DNA of 19,318 nucleotides from SABI01 sp963676605 (GTDB lineage Bacteria; Spirochaetota; Spirochaetia; Sphaerochaetales; Sphaerochaetaceae), in the NCBI GenBank assembly GCA_963676605.2, contig CAXXSP010000022.1, positions 1 through 19,318 of the forward strand, given 5' to 3'. The notes beneath the pieces are model-generated. The model was not told the DNA's origin, ran no database searches, and saw nothing but the letters and a program-made list of their open reading frames with translations. Below, one piece after another: positions 7,639-15,965 of this stretch. Numbering within the stretch: position 1 is the first letter of the stretch; each line of letters starts with the position of its first letter. Both the position numbers and the translations under genes were made by a program.

Positions 7639-8814
7639 ATGGACGAATTACGACACCTGCATACGAAAGAATATGGCTCACCTCCTTCAGTCGCTGTACA
7701 CCTGCCCGGAGTATATACGATTGTCGGGGAGTATGCGAATTTCTGTTCAGGGTATTCGATCTATGCCGCAAGCGGAAGAATGCTGCTCAGCACCTGTTCT
7801 CTCCGCAAGGATCAGTCGGTACGCGCCTTCCTCGCACCTCTCGATGAGCGCAAACGGATCAATCTCCTCAATCTTAAATACAGGAGAGAAGACCGCTGGG
7901 CAAACTACATCAAGGGAGTCCTCTCCATCTTCAATCTGAGAGGGTACCACCCGAAGGGGTTCAACATCGCCTTTTCAGGAGATGTGCTTATTCATGAATC
8001 CCAGACACTGCGGTGCTCCATCGCACTCTCTGTCGCTCTTGCCTGTAATGAGATGTTCTCTTTCGGTCTTTCCCGTGAGGACTGTGCACACATCGCCTAT
8101 ACGGCGATCACCCAGTTTGTGAATGAACCCGCACGTATCGGGCGGTTCCTTGCCATGCTCAATGTGAAGGACCATACCTATCTCTTCTTCGACGTGCAGC
8201 ATCTTACCAGTGAGTATATCCCTCTCGAAACAGATTCTTCAGTGGTTACGCTCCTGGTGGAGAGCAAGATAAGCCCGCAGGCGTTCAGGGAAGAGGTGGA
8301 ACTGCGCAAACAGGAGTGCACGGACGCGTTCCTGTCTGCCGCCGATGAGATTCCGAGAAAGTGTCTGAGGGATCTCGCACAGGATGAAGAGAAGGAGATG
8401 ACGGAGAATCTCGGTGAGGATGAAAAGCGTCTTATCTCCTATGTGCTCAGTGAATCCCGTCTCACCCTTGAGGCGAAGACCTTCCTCTCCCAGCATCAAT
8501 ACCAGCAGTACGGAAAAGTACTCTCACGGATACAGATAGGATTGAGGGACGGGTTTGAGATCAGCTGTCCTGAGATCGACTGGCTCACCAAACGCTCCGG
8601 AGAGACGATGCAGAGCTACGGTGCGGTCATGATCGCCGGAGGCGATGTGGGTTCCCTGATCGTCCTTATTGAAGAAGATGCGATTTCCTCGTATGCTGAG
8701 CGCATGGAGGAGTACGAGCATATCTTCGGCTTCCGTCCCGAGGTGAAACGGTATATACCTACGGGAGAGCTGAACGTCGTACGAATAGAGCATGAAGATT
8801 CTTCTGACCAATGA
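7639..8814 (+). CDS. Degenerate galactokinase-like GHMP-fold protein, probably not a kinase
   Basis: The 391-residue protein follows the galactokinase layout. Residues 23-40 (PGVYTIVGEYANFCSGYS) match the 'PGRvnliGEHtDy.gG' galactokinase signature in outline. Residues 113-134 occupy the place of the GHMP phosphate-binding loop. Near the C-terminus, YGAVMIAGGDVGSLIVLIEE matches the last GHMP motif. The key residues are altered: the signature's GEH is GEY, and the P-loop 'P.g.GLSSSaa' is IHESQTLRCSIAL, without its glycines and serine run. The region of the catalytic Asp in the 'G.mDQ' motif reads VNEPARIGRFLAML with no clear equivalent. I infer a pseudo-kinase or binding protein. It overlaps surE by 23 bases, and no other galactose gene is nearby. 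Fold assignment is fairly sure; function is unknown. Confidence 0.75.
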   Translation: MDELRHLHTKEYGSPPSVAVHLPGVYTIVGEYANFCSGYSIYAASGRMLLSTCSLRKDQSVRAFLAPLDERKRINLLNLKYRREDRWANYIKGVLSIFNLRGYHPKGFNIAFSGDVLIHESQTLRCSIALSVALACNEMFSFGLSREDCAHIAYTAITQFVNEPARIGRFLAMLNVKDHTYLFFDVQHLTSEYIPLETDSSVVTLLVESKISPQAFREEVELRKQECTDAFLSAADEIPRKCLRDLAQDEEKEMTENLGEDEKRLISYVLSESRLTLEAKTFLSQHQYQQYGKVLSRIQIGLRDGFEISCPEIDWLTKRSGETMQSYGAVMIAGGDVGSLIVLIEEDAISSYAERMEEYEHIFGFRPEVKRYIPTGELNVVRIEHEDSSDQ

Positions 8815-9628
8815 TGATGGATACCAGGCACGCGGCATAACATTACTCGAACAGGTTCTCAGTGAAGCAGGCCATGAGGTGTGGGTCTGCGCTCCCAGCG
8901 GGGAACGCAGTGCATTTTCCCATGCCATGACGCTGAAGGGTAAGATCCGTATCCACCGGTACGGTGAGCGCCATTACCATTGCGGCGGAACTCCTGCCGA
9001 TTCCATACTCTACGGTCTGGCGGCCAAGGTGATCCCGATCACTCCCGATGTCGTTATCAGCGGTATCAATCACGGCTACAACGCCTCTACCGATATTCTG
9101 TACTCCGGAACCGTCGGGGCTGCAAGCGAAGCCGCCCTGAGGGGCTACCCCGCCATCGCCATCTCCGCACGCCTGTACTCACCGGATCAGGAACAGCCCT
9201 ACCTGAGGGGAGCCGAATTCCTCAGAGACCATCTTGAGCAGTTCCTCCCTCTCTGCAGTTCCCGGGTTCTTCTGAATATTAACGTTCCTCCACTCGATAA
9301 CGGTATGTGGAAGGTTGGCGGAATCGGAGAACTTAAGTATCTTGATATAGTAGAGAAACACGCAGGAGAAAAGAATACCAGTTTCGATGCAGACCAGACT
9401 CAGCTGGGTCTTGCCTACGGGGAAGAGGGAGTCCATGGAATGGACTACTCCCTGAAGAATGACGAGCCTCCCATTTTCAATGAGGAGTACACCGAAGCTG
9501 ACTATACCCTTCTGAACGGACATTTCATAAGTGTTTCTCCAGTGAAGGTCCACCCTGTTGCAGACGAGAGTACTTGTATGGTATTACAGGAGATACTGGA
9601 GAAGGAAGAGGATGAAGATAACGAATAA
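8792..9628 (+). CDS. surE: 5'/3'-nucleotidase SurE
   Basis: The 278-residue protein begins MKILLTNDDGYQARGI, the invariant SurE start whose Asp8-Asp9 bind the divalent metal. GERSAFSHAMT supplies the conserved Ser40, and GTPADSILYGL followed by VISGINHGYNASTDILYSGTVGAA supplies the metal-site Asn and the phosphate-binding loop. SurE removes phosphate from nucleoside monophosphates and sometimes polyphosphate in the cytoplasm. It is slightly longer than the usual 250-260 residues because of an acidic tail. The ATG at 8792 lies inside the end of the GHMP-like gene, and the 3' end overlaps the next gene by 17 bases, so all three are probably translated from one message. Confidence 0.95.
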   Translation: MKILLTNDDGYQARGITLLEQVLSEAGHEVWVCAPSGERSAFSHAMTLKGKIRIHRYGERHYHCGGTPADSILYGLAAKVIPITPDVVISGINHGYNASTDILYSGTVGAASEAALRGYPAIAISARLYSPDQEQPYLRGAEFLRDHLEQFLPLCSSRVLLNINVPPLDNGMWKVGGIGELKYLDIVEKHAGEKNTSFDADQTQLGLAYGEEGVHGMDYSLKNDEPPIFNEEYTEADYTLLNGHFISVSPVKVHPVADESTCMVLQEILEKEEDEDNE

Positions 9629-9968
9629 ATGGGAGAACACATGTAACCGATGCGGTCTCTGCTGTCACGAGAAGGTGATAGCGGGCGATTCCGTCGTGTA
9701 CAACCTTGATGCTCCCTGTCCTCATTTCGACACCACTACCCATCAGTGCCGGATCTATGATGACCGCCTGAAAATGTATCAGGAGTGCAGACGTGTGACC
9801 CGGTTCACTGCAATGTTCTCATCCTACCTTCCCGATACCTGCGCCTATGTGCAGGAAGCGAAAAGACGCCACCTCCGCTTCGCTCCGAAGCGTACGATCT
9901 ATTTTGCCCGATCCCAGACTGACGGGGATGACGAGGCAGACTCTCATTCATCACAGACCGCATTATAG
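9612..9968 (+). CDS. YkgJ-type cysteine-cluster (zinc/iron-chelating) protein
   Basis: The 118-residue protein has the UPF0153 pattern: CNRCGLCCHE near the N-terminus, CPHFDTTTHQCRIYDDR in the middle and a further Cys in QECRRV. These cysteines bind a metal (zinc or iron-sulfur) in the family, whose biochemical role is not known. The ATG at 9612 is chosen because it follows GGAAGAGG and places the cysteine cluster at the usual distance from the start. A longer open frame from 9558 lies inside surE. It follows surE by overlap. The tail after the cluster is polar and of low information. Confidence 0.85.
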   Translation: MKITNKWENTCNRCGLCCHEKVIAGDSVVYNLDAPCPHFDTTTHQCRIYDDRLKMYQECRRVTRFTAMFSSYLPDTCAYVQEAKRRHLRFAPKRTIYFARSQTDGDDEADSHSSQTAL

Positions 9969-9996
9969 GGGCTGAACGGATGTTTCCTTTCAGTCC
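9969..9996 (+). terminator. Stem-loop between the YkgJ-type gene and nifS, weak terminator candidate
   Basis: GGGCTGAA (9969-9976) pairs with TTCAGTCC (9989-9996) with one G-U wobble, and GGA/TCC can extend the pairing inside the 12-base loop. The following AATTTTATT is T-rich but not directly adjacent. It could end the surE unit partly or act as an RNA processing site before nifS. The rest of the 65-base gap shows no convincing promoter. Confidence 0.35.
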
Positions 9997-10033
9997 GGTG
10001 AATTTTATTGATTGAAAAGAGAGACAACAGATC

Positions 10034-11188
10034 ATGAAAACAGTCTATTTAGACAACAACGCAACTACTCCGATAGCGCCGGAAGTGAAGGAGGCGATGT
10101 TCGCCTCCGTCGACCTGTACGGCAATGCCTCAAGCATGCACTCCGCCGGCAGAGCGGCCGCGGAAGCTATCGAGAGCGCGAGAAGCGCCGTCATGGAGAT
10201 GATCGGTGCACAAAGCGGTTCGCTGGTATTCACCAGCGGAGGTTCCGAGTCAGATAATGCGGTACTGTATACCGCAAAACGTCTGATTGACGAAGGTTCA
10301 CAGAGAAACAGAATCCTGGTCAGCACCGTAGAGCATCCTGCTGTGATAGAGACCGTGGAATCTCTTGCCGAGCAGGGGTACAACATTGGCTACATTCCTG
10401 TTGATATCAACGGGGAAGTGCTTCCCGAGACTCTCAGGAAGATGGTTGACGATTCAGTCCTCCTCGTCTCCGTGATGAGTGCGAATAACGAGACAGGCAC
10501 GATCATGCAGGTGGCGGAGCTCACCTCGATCGCTCACGCCGCCGGTGCCCTGATGCATACCGATGCTGTTCAGGCTATCGGAAAGATGGATGTCGATACC
10601 GAAGCCTGGGATGTCGATTACCTGAGCCTTTCCGGTCATAAGTTCTACGGCCCCAAAGGAGTCGGAGCCCTCTACGTAAAGAAGGGTGCTCCCATCAGGA
10701 CCTACCTCAAAGGCGGTCATCAGGAAGAAGGACTCAGAGCCGGAACCTACAATAACATGTCGATCATCGGCATGGGAGAAGCTGCCCGTCTCGTCATGAA
10801 GAATCTTGAGCATGACAGGAAAAGGGAATGGACACTCCGTGAGAAACTGAGAAAAGGGCTTCAGGAACGGATCAGCAATACACATGTGAACGGGCACCCC
10901 GTGAACTGCCTTCCCGGCACCCTGAATATTTCATTCCCTCAGGCAGAAGGGGAGTCGATCCTCCTCTACCTTGACTTTGAGGGTATTTCGGTCTCAACGG
11001 GAAGTGCCTGTGCCACCGGCTCTCTCGAGCCGTCCCCGGTGCTTCTGGCTGCCGGTCTGGACGTGGAGCTTGCCCACGGTTCGATCAGATTCAGCCTTGG
11101 CCGCTATACCAGCGAAGAAGATATAGATTACGTCATAGAGAAACTACCGCCCATCATTGCGCGGATAAGGGAGATATCAACACGATGA
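10034..11188 (+). CDS. nifS: Cysteine desulfurase, NifS/IscS type
   Basis: This 384-residue PLP enzyme takes sulfur from cysteine for Fe-S cluster assembly. YLDNNATTP opens the protein. EHPAV holds His101, which stacks on PLP, and HTDAVQ holds Asp177. SLSGHKFYGPKG carries the Schiff-base Lys203. STGSACATGSLEPSPVL holds the persulfide Cys326 in the long flexible loop typical of group I (NifS/IscS) rather than SufS. All catalytic residues are present and the length is normal. The stop overlaps the nifU start in ATGA, so the desulfurase and its scaffold are made together. The site before ATG 10034 is weak (GAGAG). No IscR-like regulator gene is visible. Confidence 0.94.
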   Translation: MKTVYLDNNATTPIAPEVKEAMFASVDLYGNASSMHSAGRAAAEAIESARSAVMEMIGAQSGSLVFTSGGSESDNAVLYTAKRLIDEGSQRNRILVSTVEHPAVIETVESLAEQGYNIGYIPVDINGEVLPETLRKMVDDSVLLVSVMSANNETGTIMQVAELTSIAHAAGALMHTDAVQAIGKMDVDTEAWDVDYLSLSGHKFYGPKGVGALYVKKGAPIRTYLKGGHQEEGLRAGTYNNMSIIGMGEAARLVMKNLEHDRKREWTLREKLRKGLQERISNTHVNGHPVNCLPGTLNISFPQAEGESILLYLDFEGISVSTGSACATGSLEPSPVLLAAGLDVELAHGSIRFSLGRYTSEEDIDYVIEKLPPIIARIREISTR

Positions 11189-11796
11189 GTACACAGAACA
11201 ATTCACCCGCATGGGTATATACCGATACAGTAAAAGAGCATTTCATGAATCCGAAGAACCTCTGGAATGATAATTCCTATGAGCCGGACGGCGAGGGGAT
11301 GGTCGGATCCATGGCCTGCGGAGACCAGATGAGAGTGGGGATCACCGTCAAGGATGACAGGATCGAGACACTCAAGTGGCAGACCTACGGCTGTGCGAGT
11401 GCTATTGCCTCCACTTCGATGATGAGTGAGATCGCCATCGGTATGACGCTCAAGGAAGCTTATAATCTTACACCTGAAGCCATCACCGATCACCTCGGAG
11501 GTCTTCCCCAGCATAAGTTCCACTGCTCGGTTCTCGGAGATAAGGCACTCAGGGCTGCGATTGACGATTATCTTGAGAAGCAGGGGCGTGAGAATCCCTA
11601 CAAGGCTTCGGTTGCCAAGGTTATCTGTGAATGCAAGGGAATCACAGACCAGAGAATAGAAGAGCTCGTGAAGAGCAAAGAAGCCACCACCCTCGATGAG
11701 CTGAGAGACATTACCCAGTTCGGTACCGTCTGCGGTAAGTGCCGTTTCAAGGTGCAGCAGCTCTTCGACGAGTACAAGCACATCTATAACGTCTGA
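11185..11796 (+). CDS. nifU: NifU-type Fe-S scaffold: IscU domain plus BFD-like [2Fe-2S] domain
   Basis: The 203-residue protein is the partner of the preceding desulfurase. The N-terminal IscU domain has its three ligand cysteines: MACGDQM (Cys45, with the cluster-releasing Asp47), YGCASAIAS (Cys70) and HCSVLG (Cys114). A second domain, about residues 143-200, has VICECKGIT and GTVCGKC, the four-cysteine [2Fe-2S] pattern of BFD-like/NifU central domains. The third domain of classical NifU, the Nfu C-terminus, is absent, giving a shorter two-domain form found in several anaerobes. It faces the convergent kinase gene with only nine bases between the stops and no evident terminator. Confidence 0.93.
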   Translation: MSTQNNSPAWVYTDTVKEHFMNPKNLWNDNSYEPDGEGMVGSMACGDQMRVGITVKDDRIETLKWQTYGCASAIASTSMMSEIAIGMTLKEAYNLTPEAITDHLGGLPQHKFHCSVLGDKALRAAIDDYLEKQGRENPYKASVAKVICECKGITDQRIEELVKSKEATTLDELRDITQFGTVCGKCRFKVQQLFDEYKHIYNV

Positions 11797-11805
11797 TCCC
11801 GCCTC

Positions 11806-13527
11806 TCAGCACCCGTCATGGAACTCGCTTCCCCCGATGAATTCCCGAAGAAGAGATTCGGAAGGCACCATCATCGGGTTGATCGGGTAGATATTCTCGA
11901 GAAAGGCGATAAGCCTCCGCGCTGTGGGATACGCTTCCACAGCGTCGGGTTTCACTGTTTTCAGCAGGGGTTCGGCAAAGGTCTTCAGGACGGCAAGTTC
12001 GTATTCCAGTGCGGAATTGATCATCACGTCGGCCTTGTTCTGGAAGGGGAAGATGTGCCTGCTCTCTCCCCGCTCAACTGAAGGCCACATTTCCAGGGTC
12101 TGCTGGGCACTTGTCCCTCTATAGCGGTAATCTCTCACGATGCGTCTCAGGATCCTGTTGTCCGTCGTGCTGATCCTGTTGTGGTCGTCAAGGTTGAGCT
12201 GCGTCAGTGCCGAGATGTAGATCCTGAAGGTCGTGGATCTGTCGATGTCGGGAACGAGGGTAGGGTTGAGACCGTGAATCCCCTCAATCAGGAGGATCGT
12301 ATCCTTCTTCAGGGAGATCGGGGGGAGGTCGAAATGGCGCTCTCCGCCTCCGGTGAATTCAAACCGGGGAGGGATGATCTCCTTTCCGTTGTACAGGTCT
12401 GCAATATTCTCCCGGAACAGTTCGAGGTCGAGGGCTTCAAGGGCCTCAAGGTCCGCCTTCCCCTCCTCATCCTTCGGCGCCAGGTCTTTCGATCTGTAAT
12501 AGTTATCGAGTGATATCTGCACCGGGTTGTAGCCGAGCATTCTCAGGTGAAGGGCGAGTCTCATGGTGAAGGTGGTCTTCCCTGAAGACGAAGGTCCTGC
12601 AACGAAGACGACTTTTACTTGTCCGTTCTTCTGTATCCTGTCAGCGATGGATGCGATCTTTCTCTGCTGCAGGTTTTCATTCATTCTGATGAATGTTCTG
12701 ATATGCTCCGATCCGCAGATATCGTTCATGGCACCGAGACAGTCCACTTTGAGAATCCGGCCCCACTCCTTCGATTCCTTGAACACACTGAAGAGGAGCG
12801 GGTTGTCATGGAAGGGCGGCATGCTCTTCCAGTCCCGGCTGAGCGGATAGCGCAGCAGCATGCCTCGTTCCCCGTAGGCTCTCAGTTCCCATAAAGGAGC
12901 AAGAGAAGAGAACGGAAGGAGAGGCTCGAACGAGATATCGAGGAAGTCATTGCATGCATACAGGGGAATGAAGGGATCATTTCTGTACTCAAGCAGTTTC
13001 TGTGTGGCAGTGAAGCCCATTTTCTCGAAATATTCGACCGCCTGACGATAGGCGGCGAGATAGAGCCTGATGGGGAGGCGGGAGTGCACGAGCTCGGTGA
13101 GCTTCGCCTGGAGAGCTTCAATGTCTGAGGGATCGAGATCATACATCCCTTCGAAATTGAAATAGAAGCCGTTACCCAGAGAGTGCCCGATGACGAGCCG
13201 CCGGTCAGGGAAGAGGGTGTGGCTTGCATAGACCAGAAGGTAGCTGATGGTATGGCGGTACATTCGCTTGCCGATCGGGGAGAACATCCTGACCGGTTCG
13301 GCCTTTCCGTCTACAATGAGGGATTCGGAGAAACTCATCACATCGTTATTCACCTGGATCGCTATGACCGGATTCTCCTCGAAGGGGAGGGAAACCCTCT
13401 CCTCCTGCACGTGACGGGTGAGGAATTCCTGCACCGAGGTTCCCTGAACTATCTTGTAGGTCCTGTTCTCATAGGTAAGATTGATGATATGTTCTTCAAA
13501 CTCTCTCAGTCTTTCCGGTCTGTTCAT
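11806..13527 (-). CDS. Nucleoside (uridine-type) kinase fused to a ThrRS-like TGS/SAD N-terminus
   Basis: The 573-residue protein has two parts. The N-terminal 230 residues resemble the editing front end of threonyl-tRNA synthetase: a TGS-like stretch (about 15-85), then a SAD-like domain with RHTISYLLVYASH (His92, His103) and IGHSLGNGFYFNFE, close to the synthetase 'IGP.I..GFYYDF'. From about 300 it is a P-loop kinase: Walker A GPSSSGKT (311-318), SLDNYYRS with the base-site Asp341, and LLIEGIHGLNP. Uridine kinases of this fused form, with a likely phosphoryl transfer to a nucleoside or related acceptor, are known in spirochaetes and other anaerobes. The substrate is not certain. The ATG at 13527 follows GAGGAGG. 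It is the last gene of the four-gene minus-strand unit. Confidence 0.88.
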   Translation of the reverse strand: MNRPERLREFEEHIINLTYENRTYKIVQGTSVQEFLTRHVQEERVSLPFEENPVIAIQVNNDVMSFSESLIVDGKAEPVRMFSPIGKRMYRHTISYLLVYASHTLFPDRRLVIGHSLGNGFYFNFEGMYDLDPSDIEALQAKLTELVHSRLPIRLYLAAYRQAVEYFEKMGFTATQKLLEYRNDPFIPLYACNDFLDISFEPLLPFSSLAPLWELRAYGERGMLLRYPLSRDWKSMPPFHDNPLLFSVFKESKEWGRILKVDCLGAMNDICGSEHIRTFIRMNENLQQRKIASIADRIQKNGQVKVVFVAGPSSSGKTTFTMRLALHLRMLGYNPVQISLDNYYRSKDLAPKDEEGKADLEALEALDLELFRENIADLYNGKEIIPPRFEFTGGGERHFDLPPISLKKDTILLIEGIHGLNPTLVPDIDRSTTFRIYISALTQLNLDDHNRISTTDNRILRRIVRDYRYRGTSAQQTLEMWPSVERGESRHIFPFQNKADVMINSALEYELAVLKTFAEPLLKTVKPDAVEAYPTARRLIAFLENIYPINPMMVPSESLLREFIGGSEFHDGC

Positions 13528-13536
13528 TCCGCCTCC

Positions 13537-14577
13537 TCAGTTTTTCCCGTAACCCCAGTAGATGCTCTCAATCCATCGTATCACCGTCTGATGATCTATC
13601 TCTGGGAGAACTACACTCGTCTCGATCGAATTATACACTTCATCCGCAATTGCCGACAGAACTGACAGAGAGACCGCTCCGCGGTTGAAGGGAGGTCGTG
13701 AGAGCTCATGGAGCGTCAAGGGAACTGCGGAAGCATGCAGGGAGAGAGTGTTCTTCAGCAGCTCATCCATTGATATTGCCGCCTTCTCCTCAAAGATATC
13801 CCGATGCCCCTCGCATATTCTCTGGGCGAGGTGGGGGAAGCTCAGAACGAATGCTTCCGACATACTGAGATCCGTGTGGGTGTGAATTGCATGTGCGACA
13901 GCGTCCAGTACCCCCGGCGGCGAAATATTCTGTGCAGCCCCGGTGAGACAGACCGAGAGTCCGAGAAGATTTCTCTGAGTCTGAGCAGAGCGGGTGTAGA
14001 GGGCCTCGTGTGCATTGAGAGTAAAGATCCTGTAGGCTTCCTTCAGGAGATACCACTGATACGATTCCTTTTCAGCGCTGTTGAACATATCGAAGATCTG
14101 CACCAGGAGAGCTCCTGCATCAAGGGCCGTCAGGAGGGGGTCGCGATTATGCAGCAGTTCCTCATCGATCACGCAGAGGTCCGGCTGAAGAAGGACAGAG
14201 AACCGGTAGATCCCCTTCTCATCCAGGTACCGGCCGCTCATGCTCCTGGCGCTGGAGTAGGTGGTCGGGATGAGGACGAAGGTGAACGATCTCTGTGAAG
14301 GCTCGGGATAGAGTTTAAGGATTGCCTGTTTCACCCGGTCGGTGGTGGTGTTTCCTCCGATAACGATGAGTACATCTGAATTCGCTCCGCTGAGAGCCTG
14401 TAGAACCTCCGAACTCTTCACCGTTTTTATCGGAAGGACTTCACTCGGATGATCCCAGACCGCAAGGGGACTTTTCCACCCCTTTTCTCCGATCCATGTC
14501 GAGATCCTCTCGGTTGTTCCGCCTGTGCATTCATAGGGGCACGTCCCGTATCTGCTTGTCAGTTTCTTCTCCTTCAT
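13537..14577 (-). CDS. Iron-alcohol-dehydrogenase/dehydroquinate-synthase-like protein with missing metal ligands
   Basis: The 346-residue protein has the landmarks of the Fe-ADH/DHQS fold in order. SDVLIVIGGNTTTD (67-80) matches the NAD-binding 'GGGs..D'. VLIPTTYSSARSM (101-113) matches 'iPTT.gtgse'. LQPDLCVIDEELL (130-142) matches the strand before the metal domain. LDAGALLVQIF stands where 'DalxHaiE' should be: the Asp is kept but the His four residues on is Leu156. DAVAHAIHTHTDLSMSEAFVLSFP (225-248) stands where 'HalaH........pHG.a.a' should be: His229 is kept, but the first and last His appear as Asp and Ser. I infer a pseudo-enzyme or one with a changed metal site. The start has GAGGAGGAG, and the gene overlaps the upstream paralogue by four bases. 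Confidence 0.62.
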   Translation of the reverse strand: MKEKKLTSRYGTCPYECTGGTTERISTWIGEKGWKSPLAVWDHPSEVLPIKTVKSSEVLQALSGANSDVLIVIGGNTTTDRVKQAILKLYPEPSQRSFTFVLIPTTYSSARSMSGRYLDEKGIYRFSVLLQPDLCVIDEELLHNRDPLLTALDAGALLVQIFDMFNSAEKESYQWYLLKEAYRIFTLNAHEALYTRSAQTQRNLLGLSVCLTGAAQNISPPGVLDAVAHAIHTHTDLSMSEAFVLSFPHLAQRICEGHRDIFEEKAAISMDELLKNTLSLHASAVPLTLHELSRPPFNRGAVSLSVLSAIADEVYNSIETSVVLPEIDHQTVIRWIESIYWGYGKN

Positions 14578-15479
14578 CGCAGCTCCTCCTCTCTCAGGAA
14601 AGGAATGAATGAGGAAAGCCTTTCGGGAGTGTCCTGTGCGGAAAACAGTGCATCAAGGCGCAGGGTGAGCTGTCTCAGTGTCTCTTCCTTTGCTGTCTCA
14701 CTGATCCCCTCTTTCCAGTACAGGAGCCACTCGAGCGGATCCTGTTCCCCTGTCGCCTCATTGAGCAGCTCGAAGAGTTCTTCCTGAGACTGACTGATGT
14801 ACTGTGCAAGGGGGATGAGGAGCATTCCTGCGGTGTTGTACACACTGAAGGGTTCGACCGTGATCTCCTCCATCAGCCGCAGGAGAAGGGACGATCGTCT
14901 GTTTCTTCCCAGATCGGTGGCGGAGGGGAGCATCGAGAGGGCAAGGACGCTTGCCTCTTTCCTTGATGAGCTGAGCAGCGCCTTCTGTGTCTTCATTGCC
15001 CGAGAGAGTATGAACCGGCCCTGTACGGTAAGCATCGGGTCATACCCTTCTATCAGAGAGCTGAAGAGATAGAAGAGGGAGAGGGTGATGAGTTTCTTTA
15101 TCTCGGGGACTTTCAGGGAGGAGGCGATTCTGGTATCGATGATGGTGAGGTCGGCCTGTACAGGAAACGCTGTCAGTATCGAGGGCGGAATGGGGGCAGA
15201 GGGTATCAGGATAAAGGGAAGGGGAGAAGACGATTCCGCTGAGAAGAGTTCCTGCGCCTCGCTGAGTTCTCGTACGCCTCCAGCCGTTATAACAGCATCG
15301 AAGGGGAAGTCCTCATCTCCTGTACTCCGCATCCGTTTCAAGACGGAGGGTGCTGACGAGCTGATGATCCACCGGGGATTGTGTATCCCCAGTGTATCGA
15401 GATGCTGCTCGAGCGTGGCGAGAGCCTCATCTCCTTCAATGACTATCGAATGTGATGGTATGTATGAGGATGCACTCAT
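14574..15479 (-). CDS. Second, more degenerate Fe-ADH/DHQS-like paralogue
   Basis: This 301-residue protein keeps the order of the nucleotide-binding half seen in its downstream neighbour. DAVITAGGVRE (61-71) aligns with the 'GG' strand, PFILIPSAP (88-96) with the 'iPTT' strand, and ADLTIIDTRI (109-118) with 'PDLCVIDEE'. The segment where the metal-binding Asp and His should lie (LFYLFSSLIEGYDPML, 135-150) has neither in register. No histidine pair follows in the helical half, which ends in a charged tail. I therefore read it as a divergent tandem duplicate without a catalytic metal. ATG 15479 overlaps the upstream stop as ATGA. An upstream in-frame start at 15608 lies inside the preceding gene. 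The fold call is an inference from motif order only. Confidence 0.5.
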   Translation of the reverse strand: MSASSYIPSHSIVIEGDEALATLEQHLDTLGIHNPRWIISSSAPSVLKRMRSTGDEDFPFDAVITAGGVRELSEAQELFSAESSSPLPFILIPSAPIPPSILTAFPVQADLTIIDTRIASSLKVPEIKKLITLSLFYLFSSLIEGYDPMLTVQGRFILSRAMKTQKALLSSSRKEASVLALSMLPSATDLGRNRRSSLLLRLMEEITVEPFSVYNTAGMLLIPLAQYISQSQEELFELLNEATGEQDPLEWLLYWKEGISETAKEETLRQLTLRLDALFSAQDTPERLSSFIPFLREEELR

Positions 15480-15955
15480 CTGCTCCTGCCTCCCGTTATG
15501 CTCCCTAGCCTGAGGAGATAATAAACCCAGTACCGGGCCGCCCGTGCTGCGGATTCTCTTCCCTGCTTCCGTGAGAATCTCCGGAAAGCTTCCGAGCGGT
15601 GCATCCATAGCATAACATGCCGGAGCGCCGGAGTGTCACCCGTGAGGGTGATATAATTCTGCGCGTACAGCTCTTCGAGTGATAACCCGGAGGAGCGGTA
15701 GACCGGCGGAAGGATGATGCCTTCTTCCGCTTCACGGGAAACGGAGACAAGCACTCTCCTGTGGAGTCCCTTCTGTACAACAGCGAGAGTGACCTTTTCC
15801 TTTCTATCGGAAAAGGAGATAAAAAAGGAGGTCCCTTCACTCAGAGACTCCAGATCCCTCCTGCATGCCTCATCGACGGTTGTGATACACTTCAGATGCC
15901 CGGCAAGAGCGGATGCACTTCTCCTGCCCCATCTTTGTCTGGTTAAGCTCATCAT
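15476..15955 (-). CDS. Uncharacterised 159-residue protein heading the minus-strand operon
   Basis: I do not recognise this protein. From the ATG at 15955 it reads MMSLTRQRWGRR and then a mixed alpha/beta middle with alternating hydrophobic strands (TSFFISFS, VTLAVVQKG, RRVLVSVSR). The C-terminal 50 residues are rich in Arg and aromatics (SEAFRRFSRKQGRESAARAARYW). There is no signal peptide or clear membrane span. It is accepted as a gene because its stop overlaps the next start in ATGA and a good promoter lies just upstream. The start is uncertain: the frame is open to 16135, but that extension would overlap the divergent gene. No good ribosome binding site precedes 15955, which fits a nearly leaderless message. 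Confidence 0.55.
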   Translation of the reverse strand: MMSLTRQRWGRRSASALAGHLKCITTVDEACRRDLESLSEGTSFFISFSDRKEKVTLAVVQKGLHRRVLVSVSREAEEGIILPPVYRSSGLSLEELYAQNYITLTGDTPALRHVMLWMHRSEAFRRFSRKQGRESAARAARYWVYYLLRLGSITGGRSR

Positions 15956-15965
15956 CTCAGGAAGT

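Noticed and set aside
11797..11805. A bidirectional terminator between nifU and the convergent kinase gene
   Set aside because: Only nine bases separate the stops, and I find no stem with a T run on either strand.
15480..15608. A longer start for the second Fe-ADH-like gene at 15608
   Set aside because: It would overlap the upstream gene by about 130 bases. The ATG at 15479 gives the ATGA overlap typical of this operon.
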